DNA of 18,647 bases from RGIG4079 sp045637505 (GCA_045637505.1 JAZTZO010000025.1:1-18647), one strand, 5' to 3'. Counted from the stretch's first letter, positions 8,219 through 16,574 are shown. Notes: generated by a model not told the origin, from the letters alone. Program-made: numbers and translations.

Positions 8219-11200
8219 TTATTTTATTACCAAGAAACAAATCAATTCAAAATCGTCAAGCCCTTTGATTTCTTCTGTGAAGAGCGAGCCAGTCGCACCA
8301 CTAAGGAAAGAATCGATGTCGCTTTCTTCTTTTGTAGTGATGATAGAAGCAATAGCTTCGCCAAGCAGGTCGGAATAATGTCGCATATTCTTTCCGTCGC
8401 GAGTTATGCAATTGAACTCCTTGCAGAGTTCTTTATCGTGCGATGATTTTCCTTTACAAAGGAAACGCAAACGATCAAGCAGTTCCTTTGGCGAAAGGTG
8501 ATTAACCGCCACTTCGCTTTCATCGGAGATATAGACCATATAGAATGGGTGAAGTCGGTTCTTTCGGTCGATGTTCACATTATTGTTTCGGTTCTTCAGC
8601 ACATAGACTACTCCCGGAGGGCAGTCAGGCGAAGCTGGAACAACAGCATGCAAACCGAAAGGAGTATGCTCGATATTTGGGTTATCCTGCATATACGCGA
8701 GCAGGTCAAGACGAAATTCATTCAATCCCAAATCCATAATCGAGATACCTGTGTTCATTTCCTCAATATCCACCACTTCCTCTTGCAAGCGTTTGAGTTG
8801 CGAGCGACGATATTCAAGGTCGCCTTTCTCTTCGGGAGATATAGGGTTGTCATCGCCTGTCGATGTCATAACCGACACTTTCATTCGAGCCTCGACACGC
8901 CCTTTGAGGTCGATATATTCGTCGAGGTCCATATCCGGCCAATAGTTTACGAGCTGGATAACCTCGTTGCTTGAGCCGATACGGTCGATACGCCCGAAGC
9001 GTTGGATAATACGCACCGGATTCCAATGAATATCGTAGTTGATAAGGAAGTCGCAGTCTTGCAAGTTTTGTCCCTCACTGATACAATCGGTAGCGATAAG
9101 CACATCAATCTCTTCGCTCACATTAGGCAATAAAGCATCTTTCTCTTTTGATACTGGAGAGAAGAGAGTGAGCAGAGTATTGAAGTCGAGTTTTTGACGA
9201 TTGCGAAGTCGCACCGTACTTTTCGCATCGGAACTACCTGTAATAAGAGCCGTGTGGAGATTGCATTTCTCCTTAATGCGGTCTGCAAGGTTTTCATAAA
9301 GATATTCGGCTGTGTCGGAGAACGCTGTGAATATGATCACCTTTTTGTTATCGCCGTTTATAGGATTTGCAAACTTATGACGCAAGTCGTCAATAAGTTG
9401 CAAAAGTTTGCTGTCATGTTCGGGAGTTATATCAGTAAGCATGTGCAACAACAAACGGAGAGTTTCGATATCCTTGTCAAGATATTTCTTCCAAGCGATA
9501 TAGTCCATATCTTCGAGGGCAATTTGTGTTTTCTTGCCACCGATGAAAATGTCTTCTTGCTCGTCAAGATCAAGCCCCTCGAAGTCGTGTTCATCAACAT
9601 ATATATTGCCACCATTACGGTTCATAGAGTCGATTTTAGCGACAGTAGCCGAAATGAAGCCGAGAATGCGATTAAGCGACAAACGGAAAGAGTTAACCGA
9701 ACTTTCAAGTCGTTTGAGTAGATTGATACTCATCAATTTGCGAATACCACGCTCACGACCTTTCATTGTAAGGTTGGAGTAATCTTCTTCGCTTGTGATA
9801 TTTACATACTTTTCAAGTCGGCTTGGCAGAATGAAGTCCGACGGAGTATAGATAGCGAGATTAAGTTCACAAAGTTGAACATAAATATCGTTATAGTTGA
9901 TAGCCGTATTCAAGTCTGTTAGATGTGGGCGACGAGAGATAGGCGTTAAGCGTGTTGGGAACTTACCGATGTCGGCAGTGTCGTAATATTGCTCGATATG
10001 CTTACGGCTTCGTGCAATAGTTACGCTATCAAGCACCTCGAAGAAGTCGAAACTGAGGCGTTCAAGCAATCGCTTGGTCGTACGTTCTTCGGGTCGAAGT
10101 TTTGACCATGTATTGTATTCACGCTGAGCTTGACGAAAGATGTCGTCGATACTGCTTTTGGTGTTAAGCAATTCGTCTATCCTGTCGCTTTCGCCCTCGT
10201 ATGCAAGAGCAATTTGATTTTTAAGGTCATTGAAACGGTTGTTTACAGGAGTGGCTGAGAGCATAAGCACTTTGGTTTTTACTCCTTTGCGAATGACCTT
10301 ATTCATCAACTGCAAGTAGCGATTTTCACGAGGATTTTCATCGTTTTCGTCGGTGCTGACCTTACCACCATTACGAAAGTTGTGGCTTTCATCGATAACC
10401 ACAAGGTCGTAATTGCTCCAATTTATGTGCGAAAGGTCAAGCCCATTTGAGAAACCACTGGTTCGTGAAAGGTCGGTATGGAAGAACACATCATAACGCA
10501 AGCGGTCGCCGGCGATAGGATTGTTCAGATAATTGCTCTTGTAGGTAATCCAGTTATCATTGAGTTTCTTGGGGCAAAGCACAAGAACTGTTTTATTACG
10601 GTTTTCGTAATATTTGATAACTGAAAGGGCTGTAAAAGTCTTACCCAAGCCGACGCTATCGGCAAGAATACAGCCGTTGTATTTTTCCAACTTGTTGATG
10701 ATAGCAAGGCAAGCGTCCTTTTGGAAATTGTATAGTTTGTTCCAAATGATGCTATTCTTGAAGCCTGTTGCCTCATTAGGGAGAACATCTTCCGAAATAT
10801 CTTCAAGAAACTCGTTGAAGATGTTGTATAGCGTAACGAAATAAAGGAAATCGGGAGCGTTTTCCTTGTATGCGTTAGTGATATTGTCAAGCACTTCTTC
10901 GGTAACGACTTGCATTCGTGCGTTGTCGTTCCATAATTGTTCAAAGAGATTGAGAAAATGTTGTGATAGTGGGGCTTCGGTCTTTTGCACAATGCTATAA
11001 GCATTATTGCCACGTTCACAACCTAAATCAACGGTAGTAAAGCCGTTAATAGGCATATAGTTGGTGTCATCAACATTGATGAAGCCCATCATATTTTCGT
11101 TGGTACAGTTGGATTTGAAACAAACCTTTTGTTTAATCCATTCGGCACACTCTTTAGCAATAGCCCTTTGCGAGAGTTCGTTACGGAGTTTTACTTCAAA

Positions 11201-11476
11201 TTCCGAACCGTAAAGATTTCGTTCACGATTGAGGCGAGGAATGTAAAACTCACGCTTTTGTTTGCTCGCTTTTTCGGTAACGAATGTAGGAGAAGTGAAA
11301 ATAAAACGCAACTCTTCGATGTCTTTCAGTTGCTCTTTCAATTCTTGAAAAGCATAAATTGAAAAACACGAAGCAGCAATAGATATTTTACTGCCTGATT
11401 TAATCTCGGCAATAAGGTCATCTTTCAGCGTTTTATTCAGATTATCGATTAACTCCATATTCTCAGCGGCGAGCAT
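8219..11476 (-). CDS. SNF2-family helicase with degenerate PLD-like N-terminus (restriction-associated)
   Basis: A 1085-residue protein and the first gene of the operon. SNF2/SF2 motifs are complete: Walker A D-S-V-G-L-G-K-T with GLGKT at 276-280, motif II V-I-D-E-S-H-N-F near 360, L-S-A-T-P near 403-407, motif V A-T-D-C-I-S-E-G-Q-N-L, and motif VI Q-R-F-G-R-I-D-R-I-G near 824-833. The first 190 residues resemble the phospholipase-D-like domain that such helicases often carry (I-S-I-A-A-S-C-F-S-I-Y-A near 31-42), but no HxKxxxxD motif is present, so this part probably binds DNA or dimerises rather than cuts. It likely remodels or translocates on DNA for the restriction complex. The ATG at 11458 (MELIDN) is an equally good start. 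No strong ribosome-binding site precedes either, as is common in this phylum. A terminator-like stem ends about 40 bases upstream. Confidence 0.85.
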   Translation of the reverse strand: MLAAENMELIDNLNKTLKDDLIAEIKSGSKISIAASCFSIYAFQELKEQLKDIEELRFIFTSPTFVTEKASKQKREFYIPRLNRERNLYGSEFEVKLRNELSQRAIAKECAEWIKQKVCFKSNCTNENMMGFINVDDTNYMPINGFTTVDLGCERGNNAYSIVQKTEAPLSQHFLNLFEQLWNDNARMQVVTEEVLDNITNAYKENAPDFLYFVTLYNIFNEFLEDISEDVLPNEATGFKNSIIWNKLYNFQKDACLAIINKLEKYNGCILADSVGLGKTFTALSVIKYYENRNKTVLVLCPKKLNDNWITYKSNYLNNPIAGDRLRYDVFFHTDLSRTSGFSNGLDLSHINWSNYDLVVIDESHNFRNGGKVSTDENDENPRENRYLQLMNKVIRKGVKTKVLMLSATPVNNRFNDLKNQIALAYEGESDRIDELLNTKSSIDDIFRQAQREYNTWSKLRPEERTTKRLLERLSFDFFEVLDSVTIARSRKHIEQYYDTADIGKFPTRLTPISRRPHLTDLNTAINYNDIYVQLCELNLAIYTPSDFILPSRLEKYVNITSEEDYSNLTMKGRERGIRKLMSINLLKRLESSVNSFRLSLNRILGFISATVAKIDSMNRNGGNIYVDEHDFEGLDLDEQEDIFIGGKKTQIALEDMDYIAWKKYLDKDIETLRLLLHMLTDITPEHDSKLLQLIDDLRHKFANPINGDNKKVIIFTAFSDTAEYLYENLADRIKEKCNLHTALITGSSDAKSTVRLRNRQKLDFNTLLTLFSPVSKEKDALLPNVSEEIDVLIATDCISEGQNLQDCDFLINYDIHWNPVRIIQRFGRIDRIGSSNEVIQLVNYWPDMDLDEYIDLKGRVEARMKVSVMTSTGDDNPISPEEKGDLEYRRSQLKRLQEEVVDIEEMNTGISIMDLGLNEFRLDLLAYMQDNPNIEHTPFGLHAVVPASPDCPPGVVYVLKNRNNNVNIDRKNRLHPFYMVYISDESEVAVNHLSPKELLDRLRFLCKGKSSHDKELCKEFNCITRDGKNMRHYSDLLGEAIASIITTKEESDIDSFLSGATGSLFTEEIKGLDDFELICFLVIK

Positions 11477-11514
11477 GCATATCCCACATTGGCTCCCTTG
11501 ATGTGGAGTTAAAC

Positions 11515-11610
11515 AAAAAAAGCGTGAGAGCCGTGCTTGTTACTCGTCCCACGGTTCGAGGCCTTCGCATTGCCCACCAATGTAGAACGAGCAACGCAGA
11601 AGCCTCACGC
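11515..11610 (-). terminator. Long rod-like stem followed by T7: terminator of the leader RNA
   Basis: On the minus strand GCGTGAG (from 11610) pairs with CTCACGC (to 11522), and GTTGCTCGT pairs over 9 bp with ACGAGTAAC further in. A small ACATTG/CAATG hairpin caps one branch. The closing stem is followed directly by seven T (11521-11515) and then GTTTAAC. That is the layout of an intrinsic terminator, and it stops 39 bases before the helicase ATG. A second, weaker inverted pair (CCACAT 11484-11489 / ATGTGG 11501-11506) lies between it and the gene. Confidence 0.6.
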
Positions 11611-11822
11611 ATAAATATGAATATATAACACTTGGCGACACTCATTGTGTCACAAAGTGAAAGATATACATATCCACAAGGCATCTACCGTTGCTTCATT
11701 CTTGACATTGGTAATAGAAGTTGCGAAGTTCCGAACCGTCAAGAAAGAGCGTAAGTAAACGCTTTCTATAATATGTCTGCACCCACCCACATAACCCATA
11801 TCGGGCTTCTGCAAGCGATATG
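11515..11822 (-). ncRNA. Candidate structured RNA or leader, about 308 nt, family not recognised
   Basis: Between the carB terminator and the helicase gene is a stretch with no convincing ORF but dense secondary structure. A predicted start near 11822 places a 10-bp hairpin at the very 5' end (CATATC 11797-11802 / GATATG 11817-11822, with GCTT 11805-11808 / AAGC 11813-11816 inside). Next come GAAAGAGCG 11743-11751 / CGCTTTC 11760-11766, then an 8-bp stem TTCTTGAC 11699-11706 / GTCAAGAA 11738-11745, which overlaps the previous arm by three bases and so competes with it. A 13-position stem with 11 pairs lies at 11629-11659. Last comes a long branched rod at 11522-11610 ending in seven U. I see no RNase P, SRP or tmRNA signature. 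It may be a 6S-like or other housekeeping RNA I fail to recognise, or an attenuating leader. Confidence 0.55.
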
Positions 11823-11828
11823 CAACCA

Positions 11829-11836
11829 CAAAGTTA
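11829..11836 (-). promoter_or_regulatory. Bacteroidota -7 box (TAACTTTG) for the leader RNA / restriction operon
   Basis: TAACTTTG reads on the minus strand and matches TAnnTTTG. I see no clear TTTG at the proper distance upstream. The 14 bases CAAAGTTAATAAAT are identical to the carB promoter region at 15208, which supports its use. Transcription would begin near 11822, exactly where the first hairpin starts. Confidence 0.55.
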
Positions 11837-11912
11837 ATAAATTAAACGACAAAATGATAATGAAGTGTTGTTAAACATAATTAATAATATAGAGGTGGCA
11901 TATCGACAAAAC

Positions 11913-11947
11913 AACACCCCCACCCTTGTGGCAAGGATGGGGGTGTT
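11913..11947 (-). terminator. Intrinsic terminator of carB
   Basis: AACACCCCCA (11913-11922) pairs perfectly with TGGGGGTGTT (11938-11947), and CCTT/AAGG extends the stem after one mismatch, around a 5-base loop. On the minus strand the stem is followed by GTTTTG. It begins 22 bases after the carB stop. It should isolate carB from the leader and restriction operon further downstream. Confidence 0.85.
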
Positions 11948-11969
11948 TATGATGTTATGTTTTATTCAA

Positions 11970-14900
11970 TTAATATTCACTCCAGGCGGCGATGTTGATG
12001 TCGTCAACTGGTTTGTTGATAAACGCGCGGATATATGCTGCTGCGAGGCGTGCGTTGGTCAACAATGGAATGTTGTGGTCGATTGCTGAGCGACGAATGC
12101 GATAACCGTTGGTCAACTCACGCTTGCTGTGGTTCTTTGGTATGTTGATTACCAAGTCGATGCCGTGGTTAGCGATGAGGTCGAGGATGTTTTCGCCTTC
12201 TTCATCGGGCCAACCTACTGTGACTGCTTTCACACCGTTTGATTCGAGGAACTTAGCAGTACCTTCAGTTGCATAAAGTTTGTAACCGGCTTCGTCGAGC
12301 ATTTGACAGCAGTCGAGCATATCAACTTTACCACGCACATCTCCCGATGACACGAGTACACCTTTGCTCTTGTCGGGCACATGGTGACCTACCGAGATCA
12401 TTGCGTTCAACAACGCTTCATCAAAGTCAGCACCCAAGCAACCTACCTCACCTGTTGAAGCCATATCTACACCAAGCACTGGGTCGGCCTTGTGGAGACG
12501 CGCAAATGAGAATTGCGATGCTTTGATACCGATGTAGTCGATGTCGAATGTTGATGTATCGGCTTTTTCTACAGGCTCATTGAGCATGATGCGAGTAGCT
12601 GTGTCGATGAAGTTGCGTTTGAGGATTTTTGAAACGAATGGGAAACTACGAGATGCACGCAAGTTACATTCGATTACTTTCACATCATTGTTTTTAGCAA
12701 GATATTGGATGTTGAAAGGACCCGAGATGTTGAGTTCTTTCGCAATAGTCTTACTGATGCGTTTGATGCGACGAGCAGTTTCCATATATATCTTTTGAGC
12801 AGGGAACACGAGTGTTGCGTCTCCCGAGTGAACACCCGCAAACTCAACATGCTCAGAAATTGCGTATTCGATGACTTCGCCGTTGCGTGCAACTGCGTCA
12901 AATTCGATTTCTTTAGCGTTTTGCAAGAACTCTGAAACCACTACAGGGAATTCTTTTGACACCTTTGCAGCTGCACCGAGGAATTCATACATTGATTCGT
13001 GGTCGTAGCACACATTCATTGCTGCACCCGAAAGCACATAACTTGGACGAATCAATACTGGGAAGCCTACTTCGGCTACGAATTTGTCGATATCGTCAAA
13101 GCTTGTCAACTCTTTCCATCGTGGTTGGTCAATGCCGAGGCTATCGAGCATAGCCGAGAATTTGTGACGATTTTCGGCACGGTCGATGCAGATTGGCGAT
13201 GTACCGAGCACTGGCACATGGCGACGATAGAGTTTCATCGCAAGGTTGTTAGGAATTTGACCACCTACCGATACGATAACGCCGCGTGGAGTTTCGAGAT
13301 CGATAACATCGAGCACTCGTTCGAAGCTCAATTCGTCGAAGTAGAGACGGTCACACATGTCGTAGTCAGTCGATACTGTTTCGGGGTTATAGTTAATCAT
13401 GATTGATTTATAACCGAGTTTGCGACAAGTGTTTACAGCGTTAACCGAACACCAGTCAAACTCTACCGAGCTACCGATGCGATAAGCACCCGAGCCGAGC
13501 ACTACGATATTTTTGCCTGAGTTGTAATCGTAAGGAATTTGGTGAGCATCGGCACCATATGTTACATATAAGTAATTGGTCAATTCGGGATATTCCGAAG
13601 CGACGGTGTTAATGCGGCACACTTTAGGTGTCACATTGTTGGCTTTACGATGTTCGCGCACACGCAACATATCGGCTTCGTAGGTAGAAGTTGGGTTTTC
13701 TACATAACGAGCAATTTGGAAGTCGCTAAATCCAAGGCGTTTAGCTTCGGCAAGTACTTCGGCAGGAAGATCTTCAATTTTGTTGTATTCACCAAGTACT
13801 TTAGTGTAATCAACGATATTTTTGAGGCGTGACAAGAACCATGGGTCGATTTTTGTCAACTCTTCGATGCGTTCTACTGTGTAGCCTTGTTCGAGAGCTT
13901 GAGCGATTGCAAACACGCGAAGGTCGGTGGGGTGTGAAAGTGCGTGATCGAGGTCGTCAAATTTCACATCGCGGTTACCAACGAAACCGTGCATGCCTTG
14001 ACCTATCATGCGAAGACCTTTTTGAATGATTTCTTCAAATGATTTACCTATTGACATGATTTCGCCTACCGACTTCATTGATGAGCCGATTTCGCGGTCA
14101 ACATTTGCAAATTTGGTCAAGTCCCAACGAGGGATTTTCACAATCATATAATCTACCGACGGAGCTACATAAGCCGAGTTGGGTGTACCCATTTCGCCGA
14201 TTTGGTCGAGTGTATAACCAAGAGCGAGTTTAGCTGCAACGAATGCCAATGGATAACCCGATGCTTTTGATGCCAATGCCGAGCTACGGCTCAAACGAGC
14301 GTTGATTTCGATGATACGATAGTCGTTTGTTTCGGCGTTGAAAGCATATTGGATGTTACATTCGCCTACGATACCAATGTGGCGCACCACTTTGATGGCG
14401 ATTTCTTGCAACATGCTGATTTGCTCTTGTGTCAACGACACGATAGGTGCCACTACGATTGATTCGCCTGTGTGAATGCCAAGTGGGTCGAAGTTTTCCA
14501 TAGGCACTACGGTGAAGCAGTGGTCGTTTTTATCGCGAATTACTTCAAACTCGATTTCTTTCCAGCCTTTCAATGACTCTTCAACAAGAATTTGTTTAGA
14601 GTGTGCGAGGGCGCTTTCGCAAAGGGTGTGGAACTCTTCATCGTTGGTACAGATACCTGAACCGAGGCCACCGAGAGCGTAAGCCGAGCGCACCATCACT
14701 GGGAATCCGATGCGGTGAGCTACCTCAACAGCATCTTCCATTGATTCTACTGCTTGCGAAACAGGAGTTTTAGCTTCGATTTCGTCGAGTTTCTTCACGA
14801 AGAGGTCGCGGTCTTCAGTAATCATAATAGCCTCAACCGATGTGCCGAGCACTTTCACTCCGTGGCGTTCGAGTGTGCCATTGAGATAAAGTTCGGTACC

Positions 14901-15188
14901 GCAGTTCAACGCTGTTTGACCACCAAATGCTAAGAGAATACCGTCGGGTTTTTCCTTTTTAATCACCTCTTCAACGAAGTAAGGGGTAATTGGGAGGAAA
15001 TAAACTTGATCGGCCACACCTTCCGATGTTTGAATCGTAGCAATGTTGGGGTTGATGAGAACGGTAGCGATGCCTTCTTCACGAAGAGCTTTTAATGCTT
15101 GAGAACCAGAGTAGTCGAATTCGCCGGCTTGGCCAATTTTCAATGCGCCAGAGCCGAGTAGTAATACTTTTTTAATTCCGTCGATCAT
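11970..15188 (-). CDS. carB: Carbamoyl-phosphate synthase large subunit
   Basis: A 1072-residue enzyme, full length for CarB, which makes carbamoyl phosphate from bicarbonate, ammonia (channelled from CarA) and two ATP, for pyrimidine and arginine synthesis. The two homologous halves are clear. The first ATP-grasp contains P-V-M-V-R-S-A-Y-A-L-G-G-L-G-S-G at 163-178. The second begins near 560 with N-I-V-V-L-G-S-G-A-Y-R-I-G and holds V-L-I-R-P-S-Y-V-L-S-G. The last 130 residues are the MGS-like allosteric domain (G-V-L-V-S-S-G-D-V-R-G through the end). The start ATG at 15188 lies about 13 bases after the predicted transcription start. carA is not in the window. carB is flanked by the two mobile-looking regions, restriction operon downstream and recombinase/HsdS locus upstream, so it acts as the housekeeping landmark between them. 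Confidence 0.97.
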   Translation of the reverse strand: MIDGIKKVLLLGSGALKIGQAGEFDYSGSQALKALREEGIATVLINPNIATIQTSEGVADQVYFLPITPYFVEEVIKKEKPDGILLAFGGQTALNCGTELYLNGTLERHGVKVLGTSVEAIMITEDRDLFVKKLDEIEAKTPVSQAVESMEDAVEVAHRIGFPVMVRSAYALGGLGSGICTNDEEFHTLCESALAHSKQILVEESLKGWKEIEFEVIRDKNDHCFTVVPMENFDPLGIHTGESIVVAPIVSLTQEQISMLQEIAIKVVRHIGIVGECNIQYAFNAETNDYRIIEINARLSRSSALASKASGYPLAFVAAKLALGYTLDQIGEMGTPNSAYVAPSVDYMIVKIPRWDLTKFANVDREIGSSMKSVGEIMSIGKSFEEIIQKGLRMIGQGMHGFVGNRDVKFDDLDHALSHPTDLRVFAIAQALEQGYTVERIEELTKIDPWFLSRLKNIVDYTKVLGEYNKIEDLPAEVLAEAKRLGFSDFQIARYVENPTSTYEADMLRVREHRKANNVTPKVCRINTVASEYPELTNYLYVTYGADAHQIPYDYNSGKNIVVLGSGAYRIGSSVEFDWCSVNAVNTCRKLGYKSIMINYNPETVSTDYDMCDRLYFDELSFERVLDVIDLETPRGVIVSVGGQIPNNLAMKLYRRHVPVLGTSPICIDRAENRHKFSAMLDSLGIDQPRWKELTSFDDIDKFVAEVGFPVLIRPSYVLSGAAMNVCYDHESMYEFLGAAAKVSKEFPVVVSEFLQNAKEIEFDAVARNGEVIEYAISEHVEFAGVHSGDATLVFPAQKIYMETARRIKRISKTIAKELNISGPFNIQYLAKNNDVKVIECNLRASRSFPFVSKILKRNFIDTATRIMLNEPVEKADTSTFDIDYIGIKASQFSFARLHKADPVLGVDMASTGEVGCLGADFDEALLNAMISVGHHVPDKSKGVLVSSGDVRGKVDMLDCCQMLDEAGYKLYATEGTAKFLESNGVKAVTVGWPDEEGENILDLIANHGIDLVINIPKNHSKRELTNGYRIRRSAIDHNIPLLTNARLAAAYIRAFINKPVDDINIAAWSEY

Positions 15189-15207
15189 ATTTTTGCAAAA
15201 TTTCTTG

Positions 15208-15215
15208 CAAAGTTA
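15208..15215 (-). promoter_or_regulatory. Bacteroidota -7 box (TAACTTTG) of carB
   Basis: TAACTTTG on the minus strand matches TAnnTTTG exactly and lies 20 bases upstream of the carB ATG, leaving a very short leader. The -33 TTTG is not well matched. A monocistronic carB with this promoter means it does not depend on an upstream carA. Confidence 0.6.
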
Positions 15216-15323
15216 ATAAATCTCAAGCGAAAATCACGCAGATATGTGCAGTTTTTTGCACTACCCTAGCGTTGTTTTTAATTTTTCTTTTGACTTCTCT
15301 CGCTGAAACCGCAATTTTTTTGG

Positions 15324-15492
15324 GGACATAAGAACAGAAGGACATAAGGCTAACGCGGTGAAAATCAATAAAAATAAAATTTTGTCATTCTGAAAACTTG
15401 TGTCATTATGTTCTTTTTTGGACAGGATGAGCTGAATGGAGCATAATTAGATTTATCGCTTTAAGGTTTGAGACATAGGAACATAAGTACAG
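15324..15492. repeat. Scattered ACATAAG/ACATAGG repeats in the carB-recombinase gap
   Basis: The 456 bases between carB and the recombinase gene hold no supported ORF. GGACATAAGAACAGAAGGACATAAGG-type units occur at 15324-15349 and GACATAGGAACATAAGTACA at 15472-15491. An inverted partner ATTATGTTCTT lies at 15406-15416. Such ACATAAG-rich runs look like a dispersed intergenic repeat. Further on, GGTTAAATATG is duplicated with a 13-base period at 15538-15548 and 15551-15561. I see no tRNA or attachment site here. Confidence 0.35.
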
Positions 15493-15512
15493 ATTTTTAT
15501 GGACAAAAACAA

Positions 15513-15541
15513 AACCACTCGACTTTAATGGCCGAGTGGTT
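15513..15541 (-). terminator. Intrinsic terminator downstream of the recombinase gene
   Basis: AACCACTCG (15513-15521) pairs perfectly with CGAGTGGTT (15533-15541) around an 11-base loop. On the minus strand the stem is followed by TTGTTTTTG, while the plus-strand side has no T-run, so it serves leftward transcription. It ends the recombinase transcript about 104 bases after its stop codon and shields carB. Confidence 0.7.
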
Positions 15542-15644
15542 AAATATGAGGGTTAAATATGTTTACCGAAATGGGGTGCGGCCGATAGAACAGCCAAAGC
15601 CAAGACTCAACGGCACATCATCGTATGTCTATCGTAAAAGATAG

Positions 15645-16574
15645 TTATTTCAATAATTTGGTCATCTTGTCAATGCAACGCTTCTTTTGTTCAAGGTTTG
15701 GGTGAACATATAAATTTAGGGTTGTGCTTATATTAGCGTGTCCTAAAATTACGCTCACCGTTTTATAGTCGCATTGGCTTTCAATGCAGCGAGTGGCAAA
15801 ACTATGTCGCAAACCATGAAATTTCAAGAGAGGAATTTTGAGGTTTTGTAAAACCGATTTATAATAATTGCGATATGTTCTTGGTTCGGTAGGCTTGCTT
15901 TCGTTAGTAAGCACAAAGAAGGTGTCATTAACAACTTTCTTCAACGGCTTTATCACTTTTATGAGTTCCTTTGAAAGTGGTATTTCTCTAATTGAATTTT
16001 GCGTTTTAGGTGTTGAAATGATTAGTTCTGTTCGTCGTTCTCCATTTTCAATAATGTAAATGCGTTCAATGGTTCGTTTTACATTGATTATGCCTTGTGC
16101 TATATCAATATCTTCCCATTTCAAAGCACAAACTTCGCCGATACGCATTCCTGTATGTAGGCAAAGTAAAATTCCGAGATTGCGAAATGTGAAATTTTCG
16201 GCAACAAAGTTTACTAATTTACGGTGATTAGCAATGCTCAACACCTCAATACCTGTCCGTTCTTGTGTGATTGGATATTTTATATCCCATTCACGATGTT
16301 CCATTGCTCCAATTTTTACTCCAAAACGATAGACCATTTTCAACACAATCATAAAATCTTTTACTGTTTTTTGACTTAGTCCTGCATTCAGTTTGTCAAA
16401 AACAAACTCTTGCACATCATTTTCTTCTATAACTTTTGTCTTATCTCCAAAAGCTGGTAAAAGATGATTTTCAAGGATAATTGCATAGGCTGAAATGGTT
16501 GAAAGTTTTACATACTTCCTTTTTTCCTCTTTCCAAAGAGAGGAAATTTCTCTAAATGATTCTATTTCCGTCAT
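15645..16574 (-). CDS. Tyrosine recombinase beside hsdS genes (probable specificity invertase)
   Basis: A 309-residue tyrosine recombinase with an N-terminal SAM-like DNA-binding part (about 1-95) and a catalytic domain. All active-site residues are present: R144 in T-G-M-R-I-G-E, K190 in S-T-P-K-T-Q, H253 and R256 in H-G-L-R-H, H279 in L-G-H-A, and nucleophile Y289 in L-N-L-Y-V-H. It should therefore be active. An upstream ATG at 16763 would add 63 residues, but these are antisense to the HsdS gene and unlike any recombinase, so I start at MTEIESF. Immediately before that ATG lies a perfect 10-bp inverted repeat. Its position against type I specificity genes, and not beside a tRNA or conjugation genes, suggests inversion of hsdS segments, as known for similar recombinases in Bacteroidota and other bacteria. 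Its target sites are not proven here. Confidence 0.88.
   Translation of the reverse strand: MTEIESFREISSLWKEEKRKYVKLSTISAYAIILENHLLPAFGDKTKVIEENDVQEFVFDKLNAGLSQKTVKDFMIVLKMVYRFGVKIGAMEHREWDIKYPITQERTGIEVLSIANHRKLVNFVAENFTFRNLGILLCLHTGMRIGEVCALKWEDIDIAQGIINVKRTIERIYIIENGERRTELIISTPKTQNSIREIPLSKELIKVIKPLKKVVNDTFFVLTNESKPTEPRTYRNYYKSVLQNLKIPLLKFHGLRHSFATRCIESQCDYKTVSVILGHANISTTLNLYVHPNLEQKKRCIDKMTKLLK

Noticed and set aside
969..11476. BREX or DISARM assignment of the operon
   Set aside because: No PglZ, BrxC, DrmA or DrmB is present; the Mod and Res pair with full type III motifs fits better.
170..11530. AGCGTGAGA shared by the repeat at about 169-177 and the leader rod at 11521-11529, as attachment sites of the operon
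   Set aside because: Only 9 bases match, the surroundings differ, and the left copy lies beyond the dipeptidase gene; coincidence is likely.
11545..11570. GGTTCGAG, resembling a tRNA T-loop
   Set aside because: The flanking bases (CCACG / GCCTT) do not form a T-stem and no acceptor or anticodon arm can be built.
11463..11684. 73-residue minus-strand ORF over the leader region
   Set aside because: It runs through the long stem-loop and its T-run, has no family resemblance and no ribosome-binding site; the structure explains the sequence better.
15538..15561. Tandem GGTTAAATATG as an integrase attachment site
   Set aside because: The first copy overlaps the terminator stem and there is no distant partner in the window; it is too short to support an att site.
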